A stretch of 64,000 nucleotides of DNA. It comes from Emticicia sp. C21 (lineage in GTDB: Bacteria > Bacteroidota > Bacteroidia > Cytophagales > Spirosomataceae). Positions 1 to 9,400 of this stretch are shown here, one piece after another. The notes beneath the pieces are model-generated. The model ran no database searches. It was not told where the DNA came from and was given only the letters and a program-made list of their open reading frames with translations. The stretch lies in NCBI RefSeq assembly GCF_003418935.1, contig NZ_QVMT01000001.1, forward strand, positions 124,001-188,000, read 5' to 3'. Both the position numbers and the translations under genes were made by a program. Each line of letters opens with the position of its first letter. The stretch's first letter is position 1.

Positions 1-307
1 AGGCCCACAAGACAATGCTAATTTCTGGGCAAACTATAAGTTTAAACCTCAGAACCCAAATGGTTTCGGAATCGGTCTTGGGCTTAATTATGGTGGAGAA
101 TACAAAGTAATCGATAACGCTGCCACAGGTGTGTTTACTTTACCAAGCTATACCTTGTTGAACGGAAGCTTATTTTATAGCGCACCTAAATATCGTATAG
201 GTCTGAACGTAAATAATATTACCAATACGCAATACTATATCGGTTATTGGTCTATCAACCCACAAAAACCAAGAACAGCAGTAGCGAGCTTTATTTATAA
301 GTTCTAG
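1..307 (+). CDS. TonB-dependent siderophore receptor, C-terminal fragment
   Basis: Open from the left edge (frame starting at base 2) to TAG at 305-307, giving about 101 residues. The sequence shows alternating beta-strand segments, a GLNVNNITNTQYY motif and a final strand ending in ASFIYKF with the terminal Phe typical of outer-membrane barrel proteins. NNITNTQYY followed by a Trp-containing last turn is characteristic of the end of FhuE/ferrichrome-type TonB-dependent receptors, which import ferric siderophores across the outer membrane. The plug and most of the barrel lie outside the window, so the substrate cannot be named. Family call confident; ligand class inferred. Confidence 0.8.
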   Translation, partial: GPQDNANFWANYKFKPQNPNGFGIGLGLNYGGEYKVIDNAATGVFTLPSYTLLNGSLFYSAPKYRIGLNVNNITNTQYYIGYWSINPQKPRTAVASFIYKF

Positions 308-518
308 AAAATATATTTAGCTATTGAGCGATTCTATGAATTGACTTAACCACTCATTTATTAAATGAAATAGAGTAACTCAATATTTTAGTAAACTACA
401 CTTATTTATACCAAAGGTGTTCTCTAGCATTCGTTCGAATATAAAGGGCACCTTTCTTTATCTTAAATATTTTTAAATCTTTTTTTACCCCTGACATACC
501 TCTGTCATAACCTCTCTT

Positions 519-526
519 TAATTTTG
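519..526 (+). promoter_or_regulatory. putative -7 promoter element (TAATTTTG)
   Basis: TAATTTTG matches the Bacteroidota -7 consensus TAnnTTTG and lies about 30 bases before the ATG of the VOC gene. No perfect TTTG -33 box is present at the usual distance, so the call is tentative. Confidence 0.35.
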
Positions 527-557
527 TTTCATCAATCAAATCGAACACAATACTCAG

Positions 558-1010
558 ATGGAAGCACAAACAAAATTACGCGGAATGGCCAATGTAAGCT
601 ACTGGGCAGATGATGTAAAAGCGGCTCGTGAATGGTATAACGAAGTATTTGGTATTGAGCCTTATTTCCAAAGACCTGACGCAGAAAATCCTGCGTATAT
701 CGAATATCGCACAGGGGACTATCAACACGAAGTAGGTATTATCAATAAAAAATTCAGACCCCAACCCGCTCCAGATACACCAGGTGGAGCCATTTTATAC
801 TGGCATGTTGATCATATTGAACAATCTTTAGAACGATTACTAACCTTAGGTGCTCAACCTTATCAGTCAATTACTAAATGGGGTGAAGGCTTCATTACCG
901 CAGCAGTCATCGACCCATTCGGAAATATTCTGGGCATTATGTATAATCGGCACTATTTGAAACAATTGAGTGAATTAGTGATTGAACCTGCGCAGCCTGG
1001 TGTTGAGTGA
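558..1010 (+). CDS. VOC (glyoxalase/bleomycin-resistance) family protein
   Basis: A 150-residue protein with the two beta-alpha-beta-beta-beta halves of a vicinal oxygen chelate fold. The first half begins ANVSYWADDVKAAREWYNEVFG (residues 12-33); the second begins GGAILYWHVDHIEQSLERLLTLGA and ends in VIDPFGNILGIMYN, the DPFGN turn being typical of VOC proteins. Members are metal-dependent lyases, dioxygenases or binding proteins; nothing here identifies the substrate. Probably cytoplasmic, as no signal peptide is seen. It stands alone, with a putative -7 element upstream and the truncated YdeI-like gene on the same strand 125 bases downstream. Family confident, function unknown. Confidence 0.85.
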   Translation: MEAQTKLRGMANVSYWADDVKAAREWYNEVFGIEPYFQRPDAENPAYIEYRTGDYQHEVGIINKKFRPQPAPDTPGGAILYWHVDHIEQSLERLLTLGAQPYQSITKWGEGFITAAVIDPFGNILGIMYNRHYLKQLSELVIEPAQPGVE

Positions 1011-1135
1011 ATAAATTAAAATTGTCAAATTATTTTAATTTATCCACGGTCTAATGCCCCATTGATGACATTACTAGTTCGTGATAAAAATAATCATTCA
1101 ATCACTAATTCGCTCAATCACTCAATTCATATTTC

Positions 1136-1504
1136 ATGGAAAATAATAAAGGAATCGAAGCAGTTTATGCCTCAACCCGCCAGGAGTGGCGTCATTGGTT
1201 GGCAGAAAATAGTCAATCAAAAAAGGCAATCTGCCTGATTATTCATCATAAAAAGAGTTCAACTAACAGTATTAATTATGCCGAATCTATAGAAGAAGCC
1301 CTATGTTATGGATGGATAGATTCTAAGGCTAATAAAAGAGATGCTGAAAGTTTCTATTTGCAATTTACTCCCCGCAAACCCAAAAGCAATTGGAGCAAAA
1401 CTAATGTAGAAAGAGTAGGCAGAATGATTGCACAAGGGTTAATGACAGAACACGGCCAGAAATTTATAGATATTGCCAAACAAACCGGTAAGTGGCCTGA
1501 GTAA
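1136..1504 (+). pseudogene. YdeI/OmpD-associated family protein, C-terminally truncated
   Basis: The 122 residues match the N-terminal half of the YdeI/OmpD-associated family: W-R-x-W-L near residue 20, the IEEALCYGWIDSK motif, then FTPRKPKSNWSKTNVERV and IAKQTGKW. Family members are usually about 190 residues, with a second part containing an FxxxPxSxKR..LEWI segment. Here a stop follows KTGKWPE and no continuation is visible in the other frames before the convergent acetyltransferase gene. The gene therefore looks truncated and may be non-functional, although a short stable product cannot be excluded. The family is tied to bacteriocin and peptide resistance by weak, old annotation only. Confidence 0.6.
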
Positions 1505-1565
1505 ATGGAGAAAGGAACAAGGAGGATGGTTGAAGGAAATGGAGTTTTTCTTGTTAATTGATAAT

Positions 1566-1595
1566 CCAGAAGCCACTTTTACAGACGGCTTCTGG
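1566..1595. terminator. hairpin between convergent genes
   Basis: Perfect 9-bp inverted repeat CCAGAAGCC / GGCTTCTGG with a 12-base loop, between the truncated YdeI-like gene and the stop of the convergent acetyltransferase. No clear T-run follows on either strand, so termination is inferred from position and stem only. Confidence 0.4.
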
Positions 1596-1607
1596 CCAAC
1601 GAATTTC

Positions 1608-2126
1608 TCAAATTTGTACACCATATACTTTATTGTAGATTTCGACTTTCACGGCGTTCAGGTCAATTTCTTCTGTAGCCATCAGGTATAAATTAATGCT
1701 ATTTTTTGTAACATCATAAGCAGGCTGAATATAATCAGGGTCAGCAATCTGAAAACCATTTCTTTCATAAAACTCTATGCGTTTTTTGGCAACACTACCC
1801 ATTGACGGAGGTTCGGTTTCTAGAACCAGTATTTTATACTGATTTTGTAGTTCGGCCAGTGCCCTTGCCCCTAAGCCTGTACTTCTGAATATCTGATAGA
1901 TTTCAAAAAACTCGACAAACAAAAAATTGCTCATGGGCCAGGTAACAAAATACCCCATAGCATTATTGTTTGCATCGATTCCGAAAATGCGTGTGTTTTC
2001 ATTAGTAAACAGTTTATAGAACTGCTCTTCAGTGCGTCGCTCATCACTCGGGAAGGTGAGGCAATATTGACTATAAATAAATTCCCACTCTTCTTTTGGC
2101 GCGGTTTTTAAGTCTCTGAAATGCAT
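1608..2126 (-). CDS. GNAT-family N-acetyltransferase
   Basis: 172 residues with a GNAT-like core: a substrate-side N-terminal region, central strands (TRIFGIDANNNAMGYFVTWP), a degenerate acetyl-CoA pyrophosphate loop around FRSTGLGARALAEL (the usual Q/RxxGxG/A pattern) and the closing FYERNGFQIADPDY strand, where E-R-N-G-F is the common GNAT beta6-alpha turn. The protein presumably transfers an acetyl group from acetyl-CoA to an amine, but the substrate is unknown. The gene converges on the truncated YdeI-like gene. No signal peptide. Its most similar relatives are expected among uncharacterised Bacteroidota acetyltransferases. Confidence 0.8.
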   Translation of the reverse strand: MHFRDLKTAPKEEWEFIYSQYCLTFPSDERRTEEQFYKLFTNENTRIFGIDANNNAMGYFVTWPMSNFLFVEFFEIYQIFRSTGLGARALAELQNQYKILVLETEPPSMGSVAKKRIEFYERNGFQIADPDYIQPAYDVTKNSINLYLMATEEIDLNAVKVEIYNKVYGVQI

Positions 2127-2333
2127 AGTTATATCTTTTTGTGGTAGGAAAGCGCTAATTTACATCACTTTATTCATAACCTTTAGGAATTGCCCCATAA
2201 AAATGATGCTAATAGAAAACTAGCGACTTATATTAAACAGCAATAATGAGAATCCATTCGTATAAATAATGGGGGTAATCGCTTTTCTATATAAATATAT
2301 GTTGATAATTTGATGTGTATTTCTCCATTTACT

Positions 2334-2363
2334 TTTGCCAATCTACAATTACCCTTATATTTG
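2334..2363 (+). promoter_or_regulatory. Bacteroidota-type promoter of the DUF1080 gene
   Basis: TTTG at 2334-2337 and TATATTTG at 2356-2363 are separated by 18 bases, a textbook Bacteroidota -33/-7 pair. It ends 25 bases before the ATG at 2389. This supports that start over the in-frame ATG at 2335, which would fall inside the promoter. Confidence 0.65.
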
Positions 2364-2388
2364 TTTTTCAACCTTTAACACTATACAA

Positions 2389-3105
2389 ATGAACAAGCTA
2401 CTCCTCTTATTATTACTTAGTTGCACACTAATTCATACCAATGCACAGAATACATTAAGCGCAGAAGAAAAGAAAGCAGGGTGGAAATTGCTATTCGATG
2501 GAAAAGATTTTAAAGGCTGGCACGCTTATGGTGCCAAAGAACCCGGATCTGCTTGGGTAATTGAGCAAGGAGCCATTAAACTAAATGTACCCGAAAGAGC
2601 TGGTAATAAAGCCAAAAACGGAGGCGATATTGTAACAGACGAAGAAATAAAAGGCGATTTCGAACTGAAAGCTGAATGGAAAGTGAGCAAATTTGCCAAC
2701 AGTGGTATTTTCTTTTTTGTGAAAGAGGCACCGGAATATAAGTTTATGCATCACACTGGTTTAGAGCTTCAGGTTATAGACGATAAGATTTACGAAGGAG
2801 CAGCAGAGAATACCCACCGTGCCAGTGATTTCTTCGGAATTGCCAATGCCCGCTTACGCGAAAGTAATCCACAAGGCGAATGGAATCAGATTCATTTCAT
2901 TGTAAAGAAAGGTAAGTTGACCGTCACTCAGAACGGGTTTACAGTGCAGGAACATGATTTGAATAGCCAGGAATGGAAAGATAAAATTGCGAAAAGTGGT
3001 CTGGCAAAAGCCCCTATCGGAAAAGGAAGCTATACCGGAAGAATAGGTCTGCAGGATTGGGGTAGTACGGTTTGGTATAGAAATATCAAGATTTTAAAAT
3101 ATTAA
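2389..3105 (+). CDS. secreted DUF1080 (3-keto-disaccharide hydrolase-like) protein
   Basis: 238 residues starting MNKLLLLLLLSCTLIHTNAQ, a clear signal peptide cleaved near residue 19. The remainder is a single DUF1080 domain with its hallmark phrases: WKLLFDGKDFKGW near residue 35, NGGDIVTDEEIKGDFELKAEW, ANSGIFFFVKE, LELQVIDD and a final IGLQDWGSTVWYRNIKIL strand. The domain is a concanavalin-like jelly roll; characterised members hydrolyse 3-keto-glycosides, and many are linked to sugar oxidation by Gfo/Idh-type enzymes. A Gfo/Idh/MocA gene lies about 2.2 kb away, but not in an operon. An upstream in-frame ATG at 2335 is rejected because a good promoter overlaps it. Exact substrate unknown. 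Confidence 0.88.
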   Translation: MNKLLLLLLLSCTLIHTNAQNTLSAEEKKAGWKLLFDGKDFKGWHAYGAKEPGSAWVIEQGAIKLNVPERAGNKAKNGGDIVTDEEIKGDFELKAEWKVSKFANSGIFFFVKEAPEYKFMHHTGLELQVIDDKIYEGAAENTHRASDFFGIANARLRESNPQGEWNQIHFIVKKGKLTVTQNGFTVQEHDLNSQEWKDKIAKSGLAKAPIGKGSYTGRIGLQDWGSTVWYRNIKILKY

Positions 3106-3127
3106 ACCCGATAACCGTTTAATTAAT

Positions 3128-3180
3128 GGGAGCTGTTTAAGCTTTTTTTACTAAATATTTTTGTTTTTTTAACAGTTCCC
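3128..3180. terminator. bidirectional terminator-like hairpin
   Basis: GGGAGCTGTT pairs with AACAGTTCCC (one bulge) around an interior rich in T-runs. It sits between the convergent DUF1080 and FUSC genes. Moderate support from position and stem. Confidence 0.45.
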
Positions 3181-3271
3181 AACTCTTATGTCCTTTAGAA
3201 AGTAGTGAATGTTTTTTTTATTTTACGGAACAATTCTCGACTTTAATCTTACAAGCTTTCATTGATAACAT

Positions 3272-4351
3272 TTACTTCCTCAAAATCGCCACCCTCGTTT
3301 TTCTTATCTGCCTTTCAGCTTTCTGATGTAGCTTCTGATTATGCAGTAGCCAGCCGCCCAGTGCGCCAATCAGGCTGCCAATAGTAATATCTAAAAATCG
3401 AGTAGCAATTACCAGATTGGCATCTATCCCAGCCCCCCGGCTCAACTCTATCAGAAATACGGTCATGGGTGTAATAAATATTACTGCCAATGCATAATGC
3501 CTGACCACTAATATCTCAATGATATATTGCAATAGGATAATGCTGATACAGATTTGCAGGGTACTGAGATTGAGTTGCAATAAAAGCCACGAAAAACCCA
3601 TGCCGATGAAAGTTCCTATAATCCTGTGGAAGCTTCTCTGCCCTACTTGTGTGGCGTTCATGCCCTGCATAATAGCCAGACACGAAATGGGTATCCAGTA
3701 GGGATTATCTAATTGAAAAATATGCCCTGTTAGCAGAGAAATAGCAATGAACAACCCCATGATAAAAGACTCAGTCAGGTTTGTATAGATTCTTTTCCTG
3801 GTGCCGGGGTCTTTCATTTTATCAGGGTATTTTCTGATAATATACAAGCTAAATGCCATAGCAAGCACAAAACCTCCCATTGTTCCAAGCGCTACTAAGC
3901 CAATCTTAGTCGGAATAGCCAACAGGTCGAATGGCATACAACTAGCCATCGAAGCAAGCATGATAAAGAAGAAATTTCCCGGAGGTGGCAATCTGAAATA
4001 ATTAGTCAGCCAGTTAACACCAAAGGCATATAAACCTACTATTACGGCCGAAACATAATGATTAAAACTAAAAGCAATGCCCACCGTAAAACTCATAATA
4101 AACCCAAATGCACATACCAATAGAGTGAGCATGCGGTTTTCAAGACTCGTGGATGGTAAATATAGAATCACCAGCCCACCTATACACGCCAAAGTACCAA
4201 AATCGAGCCGACCCACATAATAGCCTACGAGCAAAGGCAAACCCGTGCACAAAGAAGCTAAAACCGGAATATGCCACAAACGTTCCGATTTCTTTAGCTG
4301 AAAAAACTGTTTAGCTTCTCGCTGGATAATATCTTTTACTTGTTCAAGCAT
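3272..4351 (-). CDS. FUSC-family inner-membrane protein
   Basis: 359 residues, almost entirely hydrophobic, in two bundles (about residues 28-185 and 195-345) separated by the charged stretch RKYPDKMKDPGTRKRIYTNL. The second bundle starts with TESFIMGLFIAISLLTGHIFQLDNPYWIPISCLAIMQG, the FUSC signature of a Pro-Tyr-Trp turn followed by a long helix, and contains HRIIGTFIGMGFSWLL. FUSC proteins include YccS and AaeB-like aromatic-acid efflux components and fusaric-acid resistance proteins. This one is short, with no cytoplasmic C-terminal domain and no visible membrane-fusion partner nearby, so an export role is inferred from family only. The 15-residue basic tail is probably cytoplasmic. Confidence 0.8.
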   Translation of the reverse strand: MLEQVKDIIQREAKQFFQLKKSERLWHIPVLASLCTGLPLLVGYYVGRLDFGTLACIGGLVILYLPSTSLENRMLTLLVCAFGFIMSFTVGIAFSFNHYVSAVIVGLYAFGVNWLTNYFRLPPPGNFFFIMLASMASCMPFDLLAIPTKIGLVALGTMGGFVLAMAFSLYIIRKYPDKMKDPGTRKRIYTNLTESFIMGLFIAISLLTGHIFQLDNPYWIPISCLAIMQGMNATQVGQRSFHRIIGTFIGMGFSWLLLQLNLSTLQICISIILLQYIIEILVVRHYALAVIFITPMTVFLIELSRGAGIDANLVIATRFLDITIGSLIGALGGWLLHNQKLHQKAERQIRKTRVAILRK

Positions 4352-4520
4352 GAAACAAAAATAACGGATTATTGAAAAGCAACTCCTCTGCTCCTATGAA
4401 TATCTAACTGTATAATCAAAATCCCTTTTAAATGTTTATTAACTCCTATAAATTTCTTTTTCAATGAATATATTTCCGTTAGTTATGTTCGTTTATAGAA
4501 AAGCGTTGGTTTGAGATTAG

Positions 4521-4752
4521 GAGTATTTTTTTGGTAGTATCATCATAAGTGATTTCAACCACTGGAATATGTTTGGCACTTCGCTTGCCAAAGTAAATGG
4601 TGGATGGAAATGCCAGTTAGATTTGAGACCGGTAGATATTTTTACAAATACATTATTGACGGAGATTGGGCTGCCGACCCCATTATCCTGCAAATCAATT
4701 GTTAACAGGTGGCAAAGGTCATGCTGGTTTAACAGAGGTTGTGGTGCAATGA
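4521..4752 (+). pseudogene. decayed AMPK-type glycogen-binding (CBM48-like) domain gene
   Basis: Reading three frames in turn restores a CBM48/AMPK-beta-like domain. The first frame gives FNHWN, then MFGTSLAKVNGGWKCQLDLRP (from 4569 to about 4632). After an apparent single-base loss the next frame gives GRYFYKYIIDGDWAADP (to about 4682). A second shift gives YPANQLLTGGKGHAGLTEVV and ends at TGA 4750-4752. The order FN.WN, then GGW.C.LDL.PG.Y.YK.I.DG.W..DP, is the core of the glycogen-recognition domain found in small Bacteroidota proteins. A stop at 4518-4520 blocks the upstream frame. With two frameshifts and no intact start, it is read as a pseudogene. A sequencing error is the other explanation. 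Confidence 0.6.
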
Positions 4753-4916
4753 TTTGTTTCTGGAATGAAAGTTATCTAGTAAAAGATTTTTTTCAAGAAA
4801 TCTTATGAGAGATATATGACAAAACTTTGTTTTATTTTTCTAGTTATTGATTATTAAGGAGACAATTCCTTTTAAAATTAATTCAATAGGCAATGTTATC
4901 GAAAAAATAAGACATA

Positions 4917-5264
4917 ATGAGTCAGGAAAAGGTCAGATATATCATTGATTATTTTTTGGATGTATTGCCAGCAGATGAACGTTTGTCCATATTTTACATC
5001 ATGAGCCAATTAAAAAACAATAATGAATTTCTACCTTTTGTAACCGTTAAAGACATTTTAATCAAGCGCGGATTTATAGCTTCCGGCCAGGAATTACGAG
5101 ACCTGCACAAAGAGGGTATCACGGCTTTTGAAGAAAAAGTAGCCGCCTATGTTCTAAAAAAATATGCCGACAAAGTCTATATCAATAATTGTCCGAAATG
5201 TCATCAATTAGCCCGAACTCCCCTAGCGCACCAATGCAAACATTGCGGGTATGACTGGCATTAA
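4917..5264 (+). CDS. small zinc-ribbon protein of unknown function
   Basis: 115 residues. The first 85 are charged and helical with no recognised fold. The C-terminus holds a four-cysteine zinc ribbon, C92-x2-C95 and C107-x2-C110, in NCPKCHQLARTPLAHQCKHCG, finishing GYDWH. Such ribbons bind zinc structurally and often mediate nucleic-acid or protein contacts. There is no signal peptide and no TM segment, so the protein is probably cytoplasmic. It stands alone downstream of the decayed glycogen-binding-domain gene. I do not recognise a named family. Confidence 0.7.
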   Translation: MSQEKVRYIIDYFLDVLPADERLSIFYIMSQLKNNNEFLPFVTVKDILIKRGFIASGQELRDLHKEGITAFEEKVAAYVLKKYADKVYINNCPKCHQLARTPLAHQCKHCGYDWH

Positions 5265-5312
5265 AAGTTATACAGTAGTTCCTCTAATTACTGACCCCTC
5301 TGCTCTTTAAGT

Positions 5313-6293
5313 TTATCCCCAGCGTTTTACACTTGTTTCAATCAGGCGCATTACCTCTGCCCCCTCAAAACCACTATCCGGATTTGGGCCTTTGTCTAAG
5401 AAATAGTTTACTACCGCTTCAATCATGGGTTGTTGCACGTGCAGAAGCGGTTCAAATGTGAGCACTTCGGCTTTGCCATCTATCTCAACAGTAATACTAT
5501 CAGTGCTGAAAACAGTAAAACTTATCTTACCCTTTGTTCCTTGAATCTCACAATAATCCGCGGCTTTTCCGGCATTAAAGCACCAGGTTCCGTTAAAAAC
5601 AACCCCGCTTTTAAACAAGATATTAGTTATTACCATATCATCAGCCTTATAGAAGCCTCCCTGGTTAGTGGCCAGACCTGTTACTTTCGCTACCTCGCCA
5701 AAGAAATAATACATCAGATCTAATTGATGTGGAGAAAGGTCATTGAATAAGCCCCCACCTGCTATGGCAGGGTCGATACGCCAGGCAGTTTTAGGGTCTG
5801 CAAATTCTTCGGGAGTTAAAGGAGTTTTGGCTAATTCGAGCCTCACTAATCTTACCTCTCCAATGGCTTTTTCTGCAATTAATTGTTTTACTTTTTTGAA
5901 TCGCTGCTGCTCACGACGATAGTGTGCTACTACCAGTTTGATGTTCTTGTCTCTGGCTGTTTCTGCCATATGTAGAGCAGAGGCATAATCGCCCGTCATA
6001 GGTTTTTCCACATAAACAGGTTTTCCGGCTTTGATGGCAGCAAGAGTATATTCTTCATGCGTAGAAGGAGGCGTAGCCACATAAATCGCATTTATTTCGG
6101 GGTCGTCAATTAATTGCTGTGCATCACTATACCATTTGGGCACACCGTGTCGGCGGGCATAATCTTCTGCCTTGGCTGCATCGCGACGCATCACAGCTAT
6201 TAATGATGAGTTTGGTACTTTATTAAAAGCAGGGCCGCTTTTGAGTTCGGTCACATCACCGCAACCGATAATTCCCCAGTTAATTTTTTCCAT
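5313..6293 (-). CDS. Gfo/Idh/MocA-family oxidoreductase
   Basis: 326 residues from MEKINWGIIGCGDV; an ATG ten codons earlier gives a less family-like start. The N-terminal Rossmann fold has GIIGCGDV at residues 7-14, and the family's catalytic E-K-P motif is at residues 96-98 in VYVEKPMT. The C-terminal alpha/beta domain includes DPAIAGGGLFNDLSPHQLDLMYYFFG, where GGG..D...H is the usual substrate-binding signature. These enzymes use NAD(P) to oxidise or reduce sugars, inositols or their derivatives. No transporter or kinase is adjacent, so the substrate remains open. No signal peptide, so cytoplasmic. Confidence 0.9.
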   Translation of the reverse strand: MEKINWGIIGCGDVTELKSGPAFNKVPNSSLIAVMRRDAAKAEDYARRHGVPKWYSDAQQLIDDPEINAIYVATPPSTHEEYTLAAIKAGKPVYVEKPMTGDYASALHMAETARDKNIKLVVAHYRREQQRFKKVKQLIAEKAIGEVRLVRLELAKTPLTPEEFADPKTAWRIDPAIAGGGLFNDLSPHQLDLMYYFFGEVAKVTGLATNQGGFYKADDMVITNILFKSGVVFNGTWCFNAGKAADYCEIQGTKGKISFTVFSTDSITVEIDGKAEVLTFEPLLHVQQPMIEAVVNYFLDKGPNPDSGFEGAEVMRLIETSVKRWG

Positions 6294-6472
6294 GCTGAAT
6301 AGGTAGGTTTTGAAGCAAGGCAAATATCGGAGATATTATTGTAGGTAAAGAATTATTCTATAACAAATTTTCAAATAAAAAGCCAAATCAGTTCCTATCC
6401 AGAAAATGCCAGAATAAAGAGCTGATTTGGCTGAGAGAGTATAAATATTAAGCTCCCTTATCTCTCTACGCG

Positions 6473-9400
6473 CTAATTACAAGCCTTTATTTGTGCAGTG
6501 AAAACGGCACTTTTTTCGGCTGCAAAACCGGGTTTTAATAAAATTGAATTTCCTGCTTCAAAACTTACCCTAGGCCCTGGCGTGTAATTTATATCACCGA
6601 CTTTCTTGGCTGACTCTATTTTGTTTACTGCTTTCACAGTGCTTTCTCCGGTTGAGACATTTCTGGTAACGATTGTATTCGTTTCGGCTACTGCTACAGT
6701 AATATTTGCGTTCCCTCCCGTACTGCATTGTATTAAATAAGTTGTGCTGGTAGTCGGATTGAAAGTGGCCGAAGTTCCTGTTAGAACGGTAGGCCCACCA
6801 GTCCAGGTTACAGTCCCACTGCATCCACTAGCAGATAATTTTACAGAAGTACCAGGGCAAATCACAGGCTTTTCTGGAGTAATTGTAATAAACTTTTGCC
6901 CGCCACAATTGCTATCCTGAGTAATAGTGATACTTGCCTCAGGCCCTCTACAGCCTGCACTCGATAGACAATACCCTTTATAAGTACCGGGAGCTGTAAT
7001 AGTCCGTACATTTATATAGGCAGGATTAATCTCATCATTTGTTCGGGCCTGGGCAACTGACCAATAGAAAGCTTCTGACTGGCTAGCGCATTGTGCAGTT
7101 ATAATGGCTATATCGCCACTACAAATCGTTGAATTATCTGTTGTAATATCCGGAGCAACAGGAACTATATTTACCATAATAGTGAAAACCTCAGAAGAAT
7201 CGCTGTAGCAACCGTTAAGACTGGCAATGGCTCTATAACTCTTACTGGTTGTGGGCGAGACGCTTATACTGTTTCCGGTTAATCCACCAGTCCAATGATA
7301 CGTTGAAACACCATCCACATCCGGCAACAGCGTTGAAGCCGTCAAGAGCACTGTTTCACCTGCACATATTTCATTAGTTCCTGATATAATTGGTGTCATT
7401 GGTAATGTTGTTACTACCACCCCAGTTGCCACTCTATTGCTTATACACGCACCATTGATACAACTGGCATAAAATGTAGTACTTATAGCAGGAGTCTGGC
7501 TGAGGGATGACCCGGTACCTAATGCCGTGCCCCCTGTTGCCTGATTATACCAGGTGAGAGTTCCTGTAGCACAGGTAGCTGTTAATAATATCGAACTGCC
7601 CTGGCAAATAGTATCATTAGTAACAGAAACACTTGTGGGGTCAGTTACTTGTGCCCATACCCCAACGGTACTGGTGGCTACTCTGGCACTTTCACAATTA
7701 CCATTTTTACATGAGGCATAGTAAGTGGTATTTACTGTCGGAGTTTTACTGAGCCCTGTGCCTGTGCCGATGGATGAACCTCCTGATAGTTGACTATACC
7801 AGGTAACTGTACCTATAGAACATGTGGCTGCCAAAGAAACAGAAGTACCATTACAAATACTTGTTTTACTGACAGAAACGCTTGTCGGATTTGTGGGTTG
7901 AATAGTTACAGTAACCTGATTGATAAGTACACGACCACTCTCGCAAAAACTACTCTTACAGCTCGCATAATAGTTAGTATTTACAATCGGGCTCTGGCTT
8001 AATCCGTTACCAGTGCCAATAGCTATACCTCCTGTTGCCTGATTATACCAGGTGATCGTTCCCGTGATACAAGTAGCCGTCAGAGAAACTGCTGTACCAC
8101 TACAAATAGCTGTATTGCCAAGAGTCACAGTGGTTGGGTTAACAGGTATGGCATGGACTACTACCTGACTGGTGGCTACTCTGTTACTCTCACAATCATT
8201 ACTTATACAAGCTGCATAATAAGTAATAGTAGAGGCAGGTGTCTGAATTAAAGAAGAAACCGTTCCGATTGGTGTAGAGCCACTGGCTTGTGCATACCAA
8301 CGGATAGTGCCTGTGGCGCAAGTCGCTGTTAAAGAAACCGATTCGCCTACGCAGATATCGGTTTTATTAACTGAAACAAGAGTCGGGTTATCCGGAATGG
8401 CTTTGACAGTTATTTCACTAGTAGCAACTCTCTCGCTATTGGTTTCACCTACCTGACAGGTGGCATAGTAAGTCGTTGTTGTATCTGGTATAACTGATAG
8501 TGGAGAGCCCGTACCAATTGCAGTACCTCCGGTGGTTTGATTATACCAGGCAATAATACCTTTGGCACAGGTAGCACTTAATGAAACATTCGTGCCCCTA
8601 CAAATGCTTGTCAGATTTACCGATACTCCCGTCGGTTTAGCAAGTACTTCGGTCTTTAAAAAGTAGCCGCCAAAACCTCTTGTGGTAAAACTTATCTCCC
8701 AACGATTGGCTGTACTATCCCAGACTATATCTGCCATATCCGGGTTAATATCTAAAGGGTCAGATGTGTAGGTAGATGGGAGCCCGGTTTCATCGTCACT
8801 TACACCTCCAAATTTCTGAATAATGATATAAGCCATACTTTCAGTATCATCACCACCTGCAGGAAGTTTCAGAACATTTGAATTACTAGATGTATTATAG
8901 GCATCAAAATCTGCCTGTGTAAAATAAAGTGTTACTTTTCCTGTGGCAATTGAAGGATTGTTGGCAGGCCTCATTTCAAAATGACGTCTTACAAAACCTT
9001 CTATTGCTGTATTTTCAATCCATTCTTTGACATTTACCGGATTACTAACCGGGCTTAAACCTGTGGAATCAATTGCAGTGATAAGTTTATTGAACACATC
9101 ACAATGGCAGGTAGTAAGGCTTGGAGTAGTATGCTTTGCACTGTTAAACTTGTTCGTTTTTCCATACTCAGTCACCACATCATTATCAGTGGTACAGCTT
9201 CCCAGGCTCCATAGTTCATTACCATATTTAAAGCCATCAAGTGTGATACTGGCAATAAAATATAATTTTCCTCCTACATTTAATAAATTATTCACATCTG
9301 TGATATGAGTAGCATTGTCAACCATTGCTATGCCATTGCTGTCACTTTTCCATAATCTGACTCCATTTACGCCATCATCAGCTGTAAAATATAAAGTACC

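Noticed and set aside
4569-4808. Intact 79-codon gene from the ATG at 4569
   Set aside because: Only the first 21 codons have domain similarity; the continuation of that domain is in other frames, so the single frame is not a real product.
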